64,000 bases of DNA from M55B167 sp964406095 (GTDB taxonomy: Bacteria; Verrucomicrobiota; Kiritimatiellia; RFP12; UBA1067): the NCBI GenBank assembly GCA_964406095.1, contig CAYOQJ010000036.1:1-64000 (forward strand), in the 5' to 3' direction. This document shows, piece after piece, positions 56,706 to 63,859 of the stretch; the stretch's first letter is position 1, and every line of letters starts with the position of its first letter. The notes under the pieces are model-generated. The model saw only the letters and a list, made by a program, of their open reading frames with translations, ran no database searches and was not told the origin of the DNA. The translations under genes and the position numbers were made by a program.

Positions 56706-56829
56706 GCGTTTAGGCTGTAGGTGGTTAGAGGCTAATCAGGAAAGACATAGCGCTGTCACATCTTCAAAATAATACTCATCATAAAACGTGAAATTCACGC
56801 CCCGGCCAGCGCAGTTAAGTCGATATTGC

Positions 56830-56973
56830 CAGATCAAAAGAAGAACCAGAACAGCGTCGCTTTTTCCGAATGAAGAATCACTGCTGAGACTGGTGACCGC
56901 CGTGGTCAGTGAAATCAGTGATGAATGGGAAGCGAGAGATGTCTATTTGAATGTAAAAGGAATGATACTTTGA
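56830..56973 (+). pseudogene. C-terminal fragment of an IS256/Mutator-type transposase
   Basis: The frame reads YCQIKRRTRTASLFPNEESL then LRLVTAVVSEISDEWEARDV and ends soon after YLNVKG. This is the typical C-terminus of IS256-family (Mutator) transposases, where F-P-N/S-E-x-S-LLRLV and EISDEW recur. The DDE catalytic residues are upstream in the family and absent here, so only a dead remnant is left. It lies in the 577-bp gap after the DUF4175-like gene, which opens with TTTAGGCTGT at 56709. Confidence 0.72.
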
Positions 56974-57096
56974 CCACCTTTTTTTAATTTTACAGAAAAA
57001 TTGTGGCTTTGCCGCGCGATATGTATCCTCTATAAATCGTCGATCCAGAGCTTCATTATGATTTATGCCGATTCTTAACGAAAAAAAGCTTTTCAG

Positions 57097-57125
57097 TTGA
57101 TGTTGTGTCATGTTTTCAATACAAT
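57097..57125 (+). promoter_or_regulatory. Sigma-70-type promoter for the AbrB-like gene
   Basis: TTGATG at 57097-57102 and TACAAT at 57120-57125 are separated by exactly 17 bases, one mismatch from consensus in each of several positions. Transcription would begin about 57132, leaving roughly ten bases before the ATG at 57143, so the message would be nearly leaderless. Confidence 0.6.
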
Positions 57126-57142
57126 GTAAGAACATTTTAATA

Positions 57143-57286
57143 ATGGTTACTGCGACAATAACAAGTAAGGGGCAGATTACCATACCGACAAACATTCGGA
57201 TCTCTCTTCATTTAAATACGGGCGACAAGGTTGCCTTTGTTCTTCAGTCTAATGGAGAAACTGTGCTGAAACCGATTACTACATGA
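57143..57286 (+). CDS. AbrB/MazE-type DNA-binding protein (SpoVT-AbrB fold), orphan
   Basis: A 47-codon gene reading MVTATITSKGQITIPTNIR, then LHLNTGDKVAFVLQSNGET and a short end. The T-SKGQITIP-N-R pattern followed by L-x-x-GDKV is the signature of the swapped-hairpin AbrB/MazE/VapB DNA-binding fold, common as antitoxins and small regulators. No toxin gene (PIN or MazF) adjoins it. Its TGA overlaps the ATG of the next gene (ATGA at 57283-57286), so it is coupled to an exported carbohydrate-binding-like protein, not a toxin. It may have arrived with the neighbouring transposase remnant and lost its toxin, or regulate operon B; both are inference. It may also autoregulate its own promoter. Confidence 0.75.
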   Translation: MVTATITSKGQITIPTNIRISLHLNTGDKVAFVLQSNGETVLKPITT

Positions 57287-57963
57287 AAACACATCCCACA
57301 TCCTACCTCCTACTTTCCACATTGTTTGCTATGCCTCTCCTGGCTGGCGAGAACCTGGTTAAGAACGGCAGTTTTGATGAGGGTACTGAGTATGCCCTGC
57401 ACTGGGAGCGGGCGGATGGGCTGACCTCTTTCTTTGAGATGGAGGAGGGACGCGGGCGTATCGTTAAAATGGATACCCAGGTTGAACGCCAGCAGGCTCT
57501 GGAATGGAATAAGAAGTTTAAGGCTGATTCCACACTCAAGCCCCCGCAGAAGAAACCGATATCCAGAAAAAGCTACGGCACGATCGGAGGCGTTGAGGGC
57601 GTTATGCTGGACTCCGAGCTGATTGATGTCAAGCCAGGGCAGGATTACAAACTTACGGTTGATTTCAAGGGGGCGGGAAAACCTTTTGTCTGGATCAAGG
57701 GCTTTCTGATGCATCCCCGACGCAAGGTTCTGGTGGATGGTTATCAGACACGCCTGGAACCGCACTCGCCAAGTAAGACTGAGTGGCGCACTTTTTCGAT
57801 CGGTTTCAACCCCACGACAAAATCACCGCGGGTTACCAGGATGAAGGTACGCCTCTATTCATACTGGCCTAATGGACTCTATTATTTCGATAATGTGAAG
57901 GTGGAAGAGATCACAAAAGAGGAGATGTCCGCGCTGGTTGCCAAACGAACAGAAGTTTATTAA
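57283..57963 (+). CDS. Exported carbohydrate-binding-like (jelly-roll) protein, operon B
   Basis: A 226-residue protein with a signal peptide (MKTHPTSYLLLSTLFAMPLL, cleavage near LAG). The mature part opens ENLVKNGSFDEGTEYALHWE, the classic start of CBM4_9-type jelly-rolls, continues with LIDVKPGQDYKLTVDFKG and closes with NGLYYFDNVKVEEITKEE. It is the counterpart of 16258-16902 at the matching side of operon A's DUF4175-like gene. The ATG overlaps the stop of the AbrB-like gene. A 70-bp dispersed repeat begins at its stop codon. Confidence 0.76.
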   Translation: MKTHPTSYLLLSTLFAMPLLAGENLVKNGSFDEGTEYALHWERADGLTSFFEMEEGRGRIVKMDTQVERQQALEWNKKFKADSTLKPPQKKPISRKSYGTIGGVEGVMLDSELIDVKPGQDYKLTVDFKGAGKPFVWIKGFLMHPRRKVLVDGYQTRLEPHSPSKTEWRTFSIGFNPTTKSPRVTRMKVRLYSYWPNGLYYFDNVKVEEITKEEMSALVAKRTEVY

Positions 57964-58032
57964 ACCTATTTACGGCATTTGAAATTCAGAAACTGAGTTA
58001 AATGATTGTTAATCAGGAATTTGTTAATTTTA
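57963..58032 (+). repeat. Dispersed intergenic repeat, copy 3 (70 bp)
   Basis: Same sequence as 45665-45734 with two mismatches (T for C in GAGTT, C for A in AATCAGG). It starts within the stop codon of the previous gene, as copy 1 starts just behind a stop codon, which suggests a role or a target preference at 3' ends of genes. Confidence 0.92.
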
Positions 58033-58133
58033 TCCTAGAAAAATCAATTAAATCACGAAAGACATGAATTTAAGTGTCTTATATATAACCAGTTATAAGA
58101 ATAAGATGAAAAAAACCATATTCACCTCATGGG

Positions 58134-58212
58134 TTAGGTTACAAATCAATAGTTCGAACAGTATTTTCGTATGTTTCGTGTATTTCGTGGTTAGATCATT
58201 CCCGTTTTTAGG
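58134..58212 (-). repeat. 79-bp repeat, right arm of a 54-kb inverted repeat
   Basis: Reverse complement of 3627-3705 with two mismatches. It lies 170 bases behind the last gene of operon B and just ahead of the secY terminator. Confidence 0.92.
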
Positions 58213-58240
58213 ATAAGAAGAACCGCAGAGTGATTAACAT

Positions 58241-58272
58241 GCAAAAAAGCACTCGGACCGAAGTCCGGGTGC
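58241..58272 (-). terminator. Intrinsic terminator of the spc ribosomal operon
   Basis: On the minus strand GCACCCGGAC-TTCG-GTCCGAGTGC is followed by TTTTTT, a ten-pair stem with one G-U pair, a stable UUCG tetraloop and a U-run. It lies 28 bases behind the secY stop. A T-run on the other strand as well (58273-58277) would let it also stop transcription coming from operon B. Confidence 0.93.
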
Positions 58273-58299
58273 TTTTTAATTAAACTCCACATGGCAAAT

Positions 58300-59688
58300 C
58301 TATCGTCTGCCTCGCAAAGTGCCATGCTTTAAAAACCCGTCATAATTGCGCATCAACAGAAATGACTCCATCTGGCGCAGAGTGTCAAGAGCCACACCCA
58401 CGATAATCAGCAGCGAAGTTCCTCCAAAAAACGAAGCCATCGCCCAAGGCAAACTCATCCACCCACGTAAAACCTGAGGTACCAGCGCGACAACCAACAG
58501 CCCGACACCGCCGATCAGCGTAACACGGGTCATCAGAGCATCCAGATATTCAGCAGTAGCCATTCCCGGACGAACACCGGGAACATAGGAACCGTCTCGC
58601 TTGAGCCCCTCGGAAATGCGTATCGCATTGAACTGGGTTGCTACCCAGAAAAAGGCAAAGAACATAATCAACAGTGCATAGATGCTCAGATGAAATGGAC
58701 TGGTCATATCGCCGAGATTAGCACCTATTTTGCGCAACCAGATCGAAAAGACGTTATCGCCGGGCATTTTACTTAGAGCAATAGCCGGAAACTGAATCAG
58801 GGGGCCGGCAAAGATTATCGGCATAACTCCGGTGTAATTAACACGCAGCGGCATATAGGTCTGCTGCATGCGACCGTAGGCACCCGAGCCGCCGGCCGCC
58901 TTGCGCGTCGAATGAATCGGTACCTTGCGCACACCTTGAGTCAACATAACCGTTCCCATTGTAACCGCGAATCCGAAGAGTAAAAGCAGTAGCAACTCGA
59001 CCGGTGAATTTGTGGCCTCAGTCCCGCGCAATCCGAAATATCGTACCCAGGCAGAACCGATCGCATCAGGCAGACGGGAGGTTATGTTGATCATAATGAT
59101 CAGCGAAGTACCGTTACCGATGCCGCGCTGACTGATCTGATCTGCAATCCACATGACCAGCAAAGATGCGGCCGTCATACATATTGCCGTTATGATGTTG
59201 AACGATATCCCCGGTCGGGTAACAATTGTGATATCGCCCAACCCCATGCTGGCGGGATGTTGCAAAGCGGTAGCCAATCCGAAAGCCTGAAACATACAGA
59301 TAGCTATTGTGAGATAACGCGTGTACTGATTGATCTTCATGCGTCCGGTTTCACCCTCACGAGCCAATCGCTCAAGCTGCGGAATCACAGCGGTCATCAG
59401 CTGAATGATAATTGAGGCACTGATATACGGCCATATACTCAGAAAACCAACAGAACACTGATCAAGCGCACCACCGCTGAACACATTAAACCAGTCCATC
59501 AATCCGCCGCCCACACCAGATTGCTCACGCAGCCTGGCAAGCTCAGTCTGTAAAGTCAGCCAGTCAACTCCCGGTGTAGGCACCATCGAGATCAAGCGAC
59601 AGACAAACACCAGCGCAAGAGTTAACAGGATGCGTTTCCTGAGATCAGGAATCTTGAATGTATTCGCAAATGTAGCAAGCATGGGCAT
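58300..59688 (-). CDS. secY: Preprotein translocase subunit SecY
   Basis: A 462-residue inner-membrane channel protein with about ten helices, the core of the Sec translocon. Visible signatures include LDQCSVGFLSIWPYISASII, the QLMTAVIPQLERLAREGETG loop, MWIADQISQRGIGNGTSLII, the TRKAAGGSGAYGRMQQTYMP loop and PLRVNYTGVMPIIFAGPLIQ. The first codon may be the ATG at 59688 or at 59682. It is the last gene of the operon here: adk, map, infA and rpsM do not follow, and a terminator does. Confidence 0.96.
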   Translation of the reverse strand: MPMLATFANTFKIPDLRKRILLTLALVFVCRLISMVPTPGVDWLTLQTELARLREQSGVGGGLMDWFNVFSGGALDQCSVGFLSIWPYISASIIIQLMTAVIPQLERLAREGETGRMKINQYTRYLTIAICMFQAFGLATALQHPASMGLGDITIVTRPGISFNIITAICMTAASLLVMWIADQISQRGIGNGTSLIIMINITSRLPDAIGSAWVRYFGLRGTEATNSPVELLLLLLFGFAVTMGTVMLTQGVRKVPIHSTRKAAGGSGAYGRMQQTYMPLRVNYTGVMPIIFAGPLIQFPAIALSKMPGDNVFSIWLRKIGANLGDMTSPFHLSIYALLIMFFAFFWVATQFNAIRISEGLKRDGSYVPGVRPGMATAEYLDALMTRVTLIGGVGLLVVALVPQVLRGWMSLPWAMASFFGGTSLLIIVGVALDTLRQMESFLLMRNYDGFLKHGTLRGRR

Positions 59689-59699
59689 GGTGACATCCC

Positions 59700-60140
59700 T
59701 TAGACTAGTTCAACACTGCCACCGGCAGCTTCAATTTTCGCTTTTGCGGACGCACTGACCCCATTGACCTTTACAACCAGTTTTTTGGTCAAATCGCCGC
59801 ATCCAAGAATTTTAACACCGGCAAATTTATTTGAGTAAATGCCGTTCTTTTTCAAAAACTCCAGCGTGATTTCAGTGCCATCTTCGAAGTTTTCAAGTCT
59901 GCTCACATTAACCGGGCAGTATTCCACTCTTGTCGGATTGTTGAAACCACGTTTGGGCAGACGCCTCATAAGCGGCATCTGACCGCCTTCAAATCCCAGT
60001 TTGCGTTTATGTCCCTTGCGGGCCATCTGACCCTTGTGTCCGTGTGAAGAGGTCTTGCCGGTGCCGGAAGCCCGGCCCCGTCCGAGACGTTTGCGTGATT
60101 TACGCGATCCCGGCGTGTTTTTAAGTGTTGATAAATCCAT
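59700..60140 (-). CDS. rplO: 50S ribosomal protein L15
   Basis: A 146-residue L15 with the usual start MDLSTLKNTPGSRKSRKRLG, the Gly/Arg-rich GRGRASGTGKTSSHGHKGQM tract that threads into 23S rRNA, and RRLPKRGFNNPTRVEYCPVN. It lies between rpsE and secY. The L30 gene normally found between S5 and L15 is missing: only 80 bases separate the two genes. Confidence 0.96.
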   Translation of the reverse strand: MDLSTLKNTPGSRKSRKRLGRGRASGTGKTSSHGHKGQMARKGHKRKLGFEGGQMPLMRRLPKRGFNNPTRVEYCPVNVSRLENFEDGTEITLEFLKKNGIYSNKFAGVKILGCGDLTKKLVVKVNGVSASAKAKIEAAGGSVELV

Positions 60141-60220
60141 GGTACCCTCCTATTGGAGATGAATTGTCAGTTACAATAAAGTCAACCCTTAACGGCGAAT
60201 GCCGCCGGGTAAAAACCAAA

Positions 60221-60712
60221 TCAAGCGCGACTCGCCGCAATCTCTTCGGCGGAACGCAGTTTCATTAAAGCATCAATCGTGGCCTTAACCACATTCAGGC
60301 GGTTTTTACTGCCAAGCGATTTACCGACGGCATCACGCACACCGGCCGCTTCAAGCACCGGACGCATACCACCACCGACAATCAAACCGGTACCTTCAGG
60401 AGCCGGCTTCAGCAGAATATAACCGCCATCACACTCACCGGTTACCTCATGCGGAATGGTTTTGCCCTTGAGTTTAACCGCCATCATATCCTTGCGGGCC
60501 GCTTCACCACCTTTGCGAATGGCGTCACTGACCTCATTGGCCTTACCGAAACCAAAACCGACACGACCGTCGCGATCACCGACAACCACCACAGCGCTGA
60601 AGCTGAAACGGCGTCCACCTTTGACAACCTTGGCGCAACGGTTCACGAATACGACACGCTCGTCATACTCACTCTGTTTCTCATCGCGAGAGTATCTTTC
60701 TTCAGCAATCAT
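60221..60712 (-). CDS. rpsE: 30S ribosomal protein S5
   Basis: A 163-residue S5 with the double-stranded RNA-binding-type segment VVFVNRCAKVVKGGRRFSFS, VVVGDRDGRVGFGFGKANEV and the C-terminal VVKATIDALMKLRSAEEIAA. S5 helps decoding fidelity at the mRNA entry. The start overlaps the stop of rplR by four bases (ATGA). Confidence 0.96.
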   Translation of the reverse strand: MIAEERYSRDEKQSEYDERVVFVNRCAKVVKGGRRFSFSAVVVVGDRDGRVGFGFGKANEVSDAIRKGGEAARKDMMAVKLKGKTIPHEVTGECDGGYILLKPAPEGTGLIVGGGMRPVLEAAGVRDAVGKSLGSKNRLNVVKATIDALMKLRSAEEIAASRA

Positions 60713-61092
60713 TTCGCCTCCTTAGCGTTTTCCTTCTTATCCTTGAGGCTAACCACCAGACCGTTCTCGACTGCGGAGTCCACAATATGTTTCACTCGAC
60801 CATGGAAGGAAAAACCACCACGGTCAACAACTACCGCTGAAATGCCCTTGGATATAGCAGCTTCAGCAGCGCTGGCACCCACCAGCCTAGCTGTTTCCAT
60901 ATTACAGTTTCTGCCGTCCTTCAATGTAGAGATGGAAGCAATGGTTTGCATGGCAATGTCGTCTATGAACTGCACATACATGTGCTTGTTCGACACAAAG
61001 ATTGCCATGCGCGGACGCTCAGCCGTGCCCTTGATACGCTGTCTGATGCGCAGATGACGGCGATTACGTTGTTCTTTACGATTAAAACTCAT
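60709..61092 (-). CDS. rplR: 50S ribosomal protein L18
   Basis: A 127-residue L18, which binds 5S rRNA. It shows RRHLRIRQRIKGTAERPRMA, IFVSNKHMYVQFIDDI and AAEAAISKGISAVVVDRGGF with FHGRVKHIVDSAVENGL. The C-terminus is about ten residues longer than in Escherichia coli (KDKKENAKEAK) and highly charged. Confidence 0.95.
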   Translation of the reverse strand: MSFNRKEQRNRRHLRIRQRIKGTAERPRMAIFVSNKHMYVQFIDDIAMQTIASISTLKDGRNCNMETARLVGASAAEAAISKGISAVVVDRGGFSFHGRVKHIVDSAVENGLVVSLKDKKENAKEAK

Positions 61093-61114
61093 TCTTTTCA
61101 GCTCCGTTCAGGCA

Positions 61115-61654
61115 TTATGCAACTGTTTTACCCTGCTTGCGACGAATAACTTCGTTAGCATACTTGATCCCCTTACCCTTGTAAGGCTCGGCCGGATAGT
61201 AACTGCGAATACGGGCGGCCGCCTGGCCGACAAGCTCCTTGCTAATACCCTCAACGGCCAGCTTGACTCCGTTATTCTCCACGGTAACTGTGACCCCATC
61301 AGGTATCACATACTCCTTGGCGTAAGCGAAACCAAGATTAAGACTTAGTATTTTGCCATTATTTGCAGCTTTGAAACCGGTGCCCTCAATTGTCAGCTCT
61401 TTTTTATAGCCCTTGCTAACACCCTCGACCATATTGAAGATCAAAGAGCGGCTTAAGCCATGACAACTGCGCAGCTTGCGTGAATCATCGGCACGAGCCA
61501 CATTCACAGTGTTTCCATCAACCTTCACGCTGATTCCTTCGACAAGATCGCGACTGAGTTCACCCAGTTTACCTTTGACTGTGACCGTTGAGCCATCAAC
61601 TGTCACAGAGGCCCCCTCGGGTATAGCGATCGGTTTATTACCAATTCTTGACAT
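61115..61654 (-). CDS. rplF: 50S ribosomal protein L6
   Basis: A 179-residue L6 with MSRIGNKPIAIPEGASVTVD, RSCHGLSRSLIFNMVEGVSK and the C-terminal signature YPAEPYKGKGIKYANEVIRR. It sits at the base of the L7/L12 stalk near the sarcin-ricin loop. Confidence 0.96.
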   Translation of the reverse strand: MSRIGNKPIAIPEGASVTVDGSTVTVKGKLGELSRDLVEGISVKVDGNTVNVARADDSRKLRSCHGLSRSLIFNMVEGVSKGYKKELTIEGTGFKAANNGKILSLNLGFAYAKEYVIPDGVTVTVENNGVKLAVEGISKELVGQAAARIRSYYPAEPYKGKGIKYANEVIRRKQGKTVA

Positions 61655-61667
61655 TATTCAAGCCCTC

Positions 61668-62060
61668 TTACCAGATTGTGCAGATTAACTCTCCGCCCAG
61701 CTTGCGCCTGCGGGCCTCTTTGCCGCTCAGGACTCCGCTAGATGTGCTCAGAACAGCTACACCCAAACCACCCAGAACATACGGTATTTCCTGAACTCCG
61801 CAGAATTTGCGCAGTCCGGGACGACTCTCGCGCCGCAGCCCGCGAATAGCTGGCTCAGCATCATCATCATATTTCAGTTCAATACTCAGAACGCGCGGCA
61901 CTTCATTATTCAAAGCGTAATCCAGAATGTAACCCTCATCTTTAAGAACACGAGCGATTTCACCCTTCAGTCGTGAACCGGGCATTTCTACACTGGGGTG
62001 ACCGGCATTGAGCGCATTGCGAATGCGCAACAGCATATCAGCTATAGGATCTGACATCAT
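61668..62060 (-). CDS. rpsH: 30S ribosomal protein S8
   Basis: A 130-residue S8, starting MSDPIADMLLRIRNALNAGH and ending LSTSSGVLSGKEARRRKLGG plus ELICTIW. In other bacteria S8 represses its own operon through an S8-like hairpin before rplE; I cannot confirm such a hairpin here. Confidence 0.96.
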   Translation of the reverse strand: MMSDPIADMLLRIRNALNAGHPSVEMPGSRLKGEIARVLKDEGYILDYALNNEVPRVLSIELKYDDDAEPAIRGLRRESRPGLRKFCGVQEIPYVLGGLGVAVLSTSSGVLSGKEARRRKLGGELICTIW

Positions 62061-62074
62061 TTTCTAATTTCTCC

Positions 62075-62260
62075 TTACCAGCTTGCTTTCGTCACACCGG
62101 GAATGTTACCAGCCAAAGCCTGCTCTCTGAAGCAGATACGGCATAACTGGAATTTACGAATATACGCATGCGGACGTCCGCAGCGTGAACACCGATAGTA
62201 CTTGCGCGAAGAAAACTTCGGAGTACGCTTGGCTTTGACAATCATACAAGTTTTCGCCAT
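62075..62260 (-). CDS. rpsN: 30S ribosomal protein S14, zinc-binding type
   Basis: A 61-residue S14 with a CxxC pair on each side of the zinc site (RCSRCGRPHAYIRKFQLCRI then C), ending PGVTKASW. This is the short C+ form, in contrast to the ~100-residue zinc-free form of enterobacteria, so growth may depend on zinc unless a zinc-free paralogue exists elsewhere. Confidence 0.96.
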   Translation of the reverse strand: MAKTCMIVKAKRTPKFSSRKYYRCSRCGRPHAYIRKFQLCRICFREQALAGNIPGVTKASW

Positions 62261-62275
62261 GATCGAAATCCTTCC

Positions 62276-62815
62276 TTATCTGCCTGCAAAGGGCATACCT
62301 ATGATATTCAGCAGCGCGCGGGCCTGCTCATCGTTAGAGGCAGTTGTCACGAATGTGACATCCAGCCCCACATCAACGGCGTTGTTACCATGATCAACAA
62401 TCTCCGGAAAGATTGAATGCTCTTTTATCCCCAGAGTGTAATTGCCGCGATGATCAAAACCACGCTTGGGCACCCCGCGGAAGTCGCGGATGCGCGGCAG
62501 AGCACTGTTGATCATGCGGTCAAGAAACTCCCACATGCGCTCGCCGCGCAGTGTAACCTTGGCACCAATCACCATACCCTCCCGCAATTTGAAGTTAGAA
62601 ATGCTCTTACGTGCCTTGCACAGCACCGGACGCTGCCCGGAAAAGGCGCCGAAATTCTCGATGATTTTCTGTTGAACATCCTTCTCCACAATACCAAATC
62701 CCATATTGAGAACTATTTTCTCTATCGTCGGTATCATCATTTTGTTGGTAACACCCAGCTGCTTCTGCAATGCGGGAGCCCACTCTTTAACATACTTATC
62801 TTTTAGTCTGGCCAT
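62276..62815 (-). CDS. rplE: 50S ribosomal protein L5
   Basis: A 179-residue L5, which binds 5S rRNA and contacts the P-site tRNA. Signatures: MMIPTIEKIVLNMGFGIVEK, KARKSISNFKLREGMVIGAK, RDFRGVPKRGFDHRGNYTLG and TTASNDEQARALLNIIGMPF. Confidence 0.96.
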   Translation of the reverse strand: MARLKDKYVKEWAPALQKQLGVTNKMMIPTIEKIVLNMGFGIVEKDVQQKIIENFGAFSGQRPVLCKARKSISNFKLREGMVIGAKVTLRGERMWEFLDRMINSALPRIRDFRGVPKRGFDHRGNYTLGIKEHSIFPEIVDHGNNAVDVGLDVTFVTTASNDEQARALLNIIGMPFAGR

Positions 62816-62825
62816 AACGCTCCCC

Positions 62826-63143
62826 TCAGTCTAAAGACTTTCCTGATGCCTTGGATTTACGCACTTTCTTATCACCCTCGCGTACACGGCTGATGCGCAC
62901 ACCCTTCTTCTTGTCCGAATCATACGGCATAAGATTTGACATATGAATCGGAGCCTCGCGCTCAAGAAACCCGCCTTGCGGATAGGCTTCGGAAGGTCGC
63001 ATGGCCTTTTTGATCATGTTAAGTCCCTCAACAATGGCCACATCCTTATCGACGTTGATTTTAAGGACTTTGCCTGTCAACCCGGCTGACTCACCAGTGG
63101 TGCAGTAAACCGTGTCACCTTTTTTTATTCTTGCAATACTCAT
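62826..63143 (-). CDS. rplX: 50S ribosomal protein L24
   Basis: A 105-residue L24 with an N-terminal KOW motif (IKKGDTVYCTTGESAGLTGK) and LNMIKKAMRPSEAYPQGGFL, an assembly initiator on 23S rRNA. The KOW segment carries Thr-Thr-Gly-Glu in place of the usual I-x-G-K/R-D stretch. A gap of 82 bases to rplN is the longest inside the operon. Confidence 0.94.
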   Translation of the reverse strand: MSIARIKKGDTVYCTTGESAGLTGKVLKINVDKDVAIVEGLNMIKKAMRPSEAYPQGGFLEREAPIHMSNLMPYDSDKKKGVRISRVREGDKKVRKSKASGKSLD

Positions 63144-63225
63144 GTTATTCCTAACTCGCGACCGTTTTGATCCGCCGCTCGCACGGTTTGTGTCATCAGC
63201 GTCGCGGCTCTGAAATTAAACCGGC

Positions 63226-63591
63226 TCAGACAACTTCCGGAGCCAGTGAAATAATCTTCATAAAGTTCTTATCACGCAATTCGCGGGCCACTGGCCCGAA
63301 AATACGCGAACCTATCGGATTAAGCTTACCATCGACAATCACACAGGCATTTTGATCAAACCTGACGAATGACCCATCTGAACGACGTATCGGGTGCCCG
63401 GTTCTGACTATAATGGCAGTCTGCACAGTACCCTTTTTGACAGCACCGGCCGGTGCCGCTTCTTTGATCGCTACACGAATTTTATCGCCTACATAAGCAT
63501 ACTTCTTACGCTGCCCCAGCACACGGAAACACATGGCCAGTTTGGCGCCGGTGTTGTCAGCCACTACTAACTCAGTCTGTTCCTGAACCAT
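63226..63591 (-). CDS. rplN: 50S ribosomal protein L14
   Basis: A 121-residue L14 with MVQEQTELVVADNTGAKLAM, VKKGTVQTAIIVRTGHPIRR and SRIFGPVARELRDKNFMKII, near the L19 and 16S contact bridge. Two bases separate it from rpsQ. Confidence 0.97.
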   Translation of the reverse strand: MVQEQTELVVADNTGAKLAMCFRVLGQRKKYAYVGDKIRVAIKEAAPAGAVKKGTVQTAIIVRTGHPIRRSDGSFVRFDQNACVIVDGKLNPIGSRIFGPVARELRDKNFMKIISLAPEVV

Positions 63592-63593
63592 GG

Positions 63594-63857
63594 TTATTTC
63601 TCCTTCCCTTTGACAATGCGCCAGCGCTTGGTGGCGCTCAAAGGGCGTGTCTCAACAATCGTTACTTCATCGCCAACTGCGGCGCTATTATCTTCGTCGT
63701 GAGCATGATACTTCTTAAAACGACGGACAACTTTGCCGTAAAGCGGATGACGTTCGCGCCGTTCAGTACGAACGACTGCCGACTTATCACCACTTTTGCT
63801 TACAACCGTTCCTTTACGAACTTTACGGTTGCCGCGGATACTACCTGTTTCGGCCAT
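63594..63857 (-). CDS. rpsQ: 30S ribosomal protein S17
   Basis: An 87-residue S17 of OB-fold type: NRKVRKGTVVSKSGDKSAVV, then RRERHPLYGKVVRRFKKYHA and VTIVETRPLSATKRWRIVKG. It binds 16S rRNA early in assembly. It lies directly behind rpmC. Confidence 0.96.
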   Translation of the reverse strand: MAETGSIRGNRKVRKGTVVSKSGDKSAVVRTERRERHPLYGKVVRRFKKYHAHDEDNSAAVGDEVTIVETRPLSATKRWRIVKGKEK

Positions 63858-63859
63858 AA

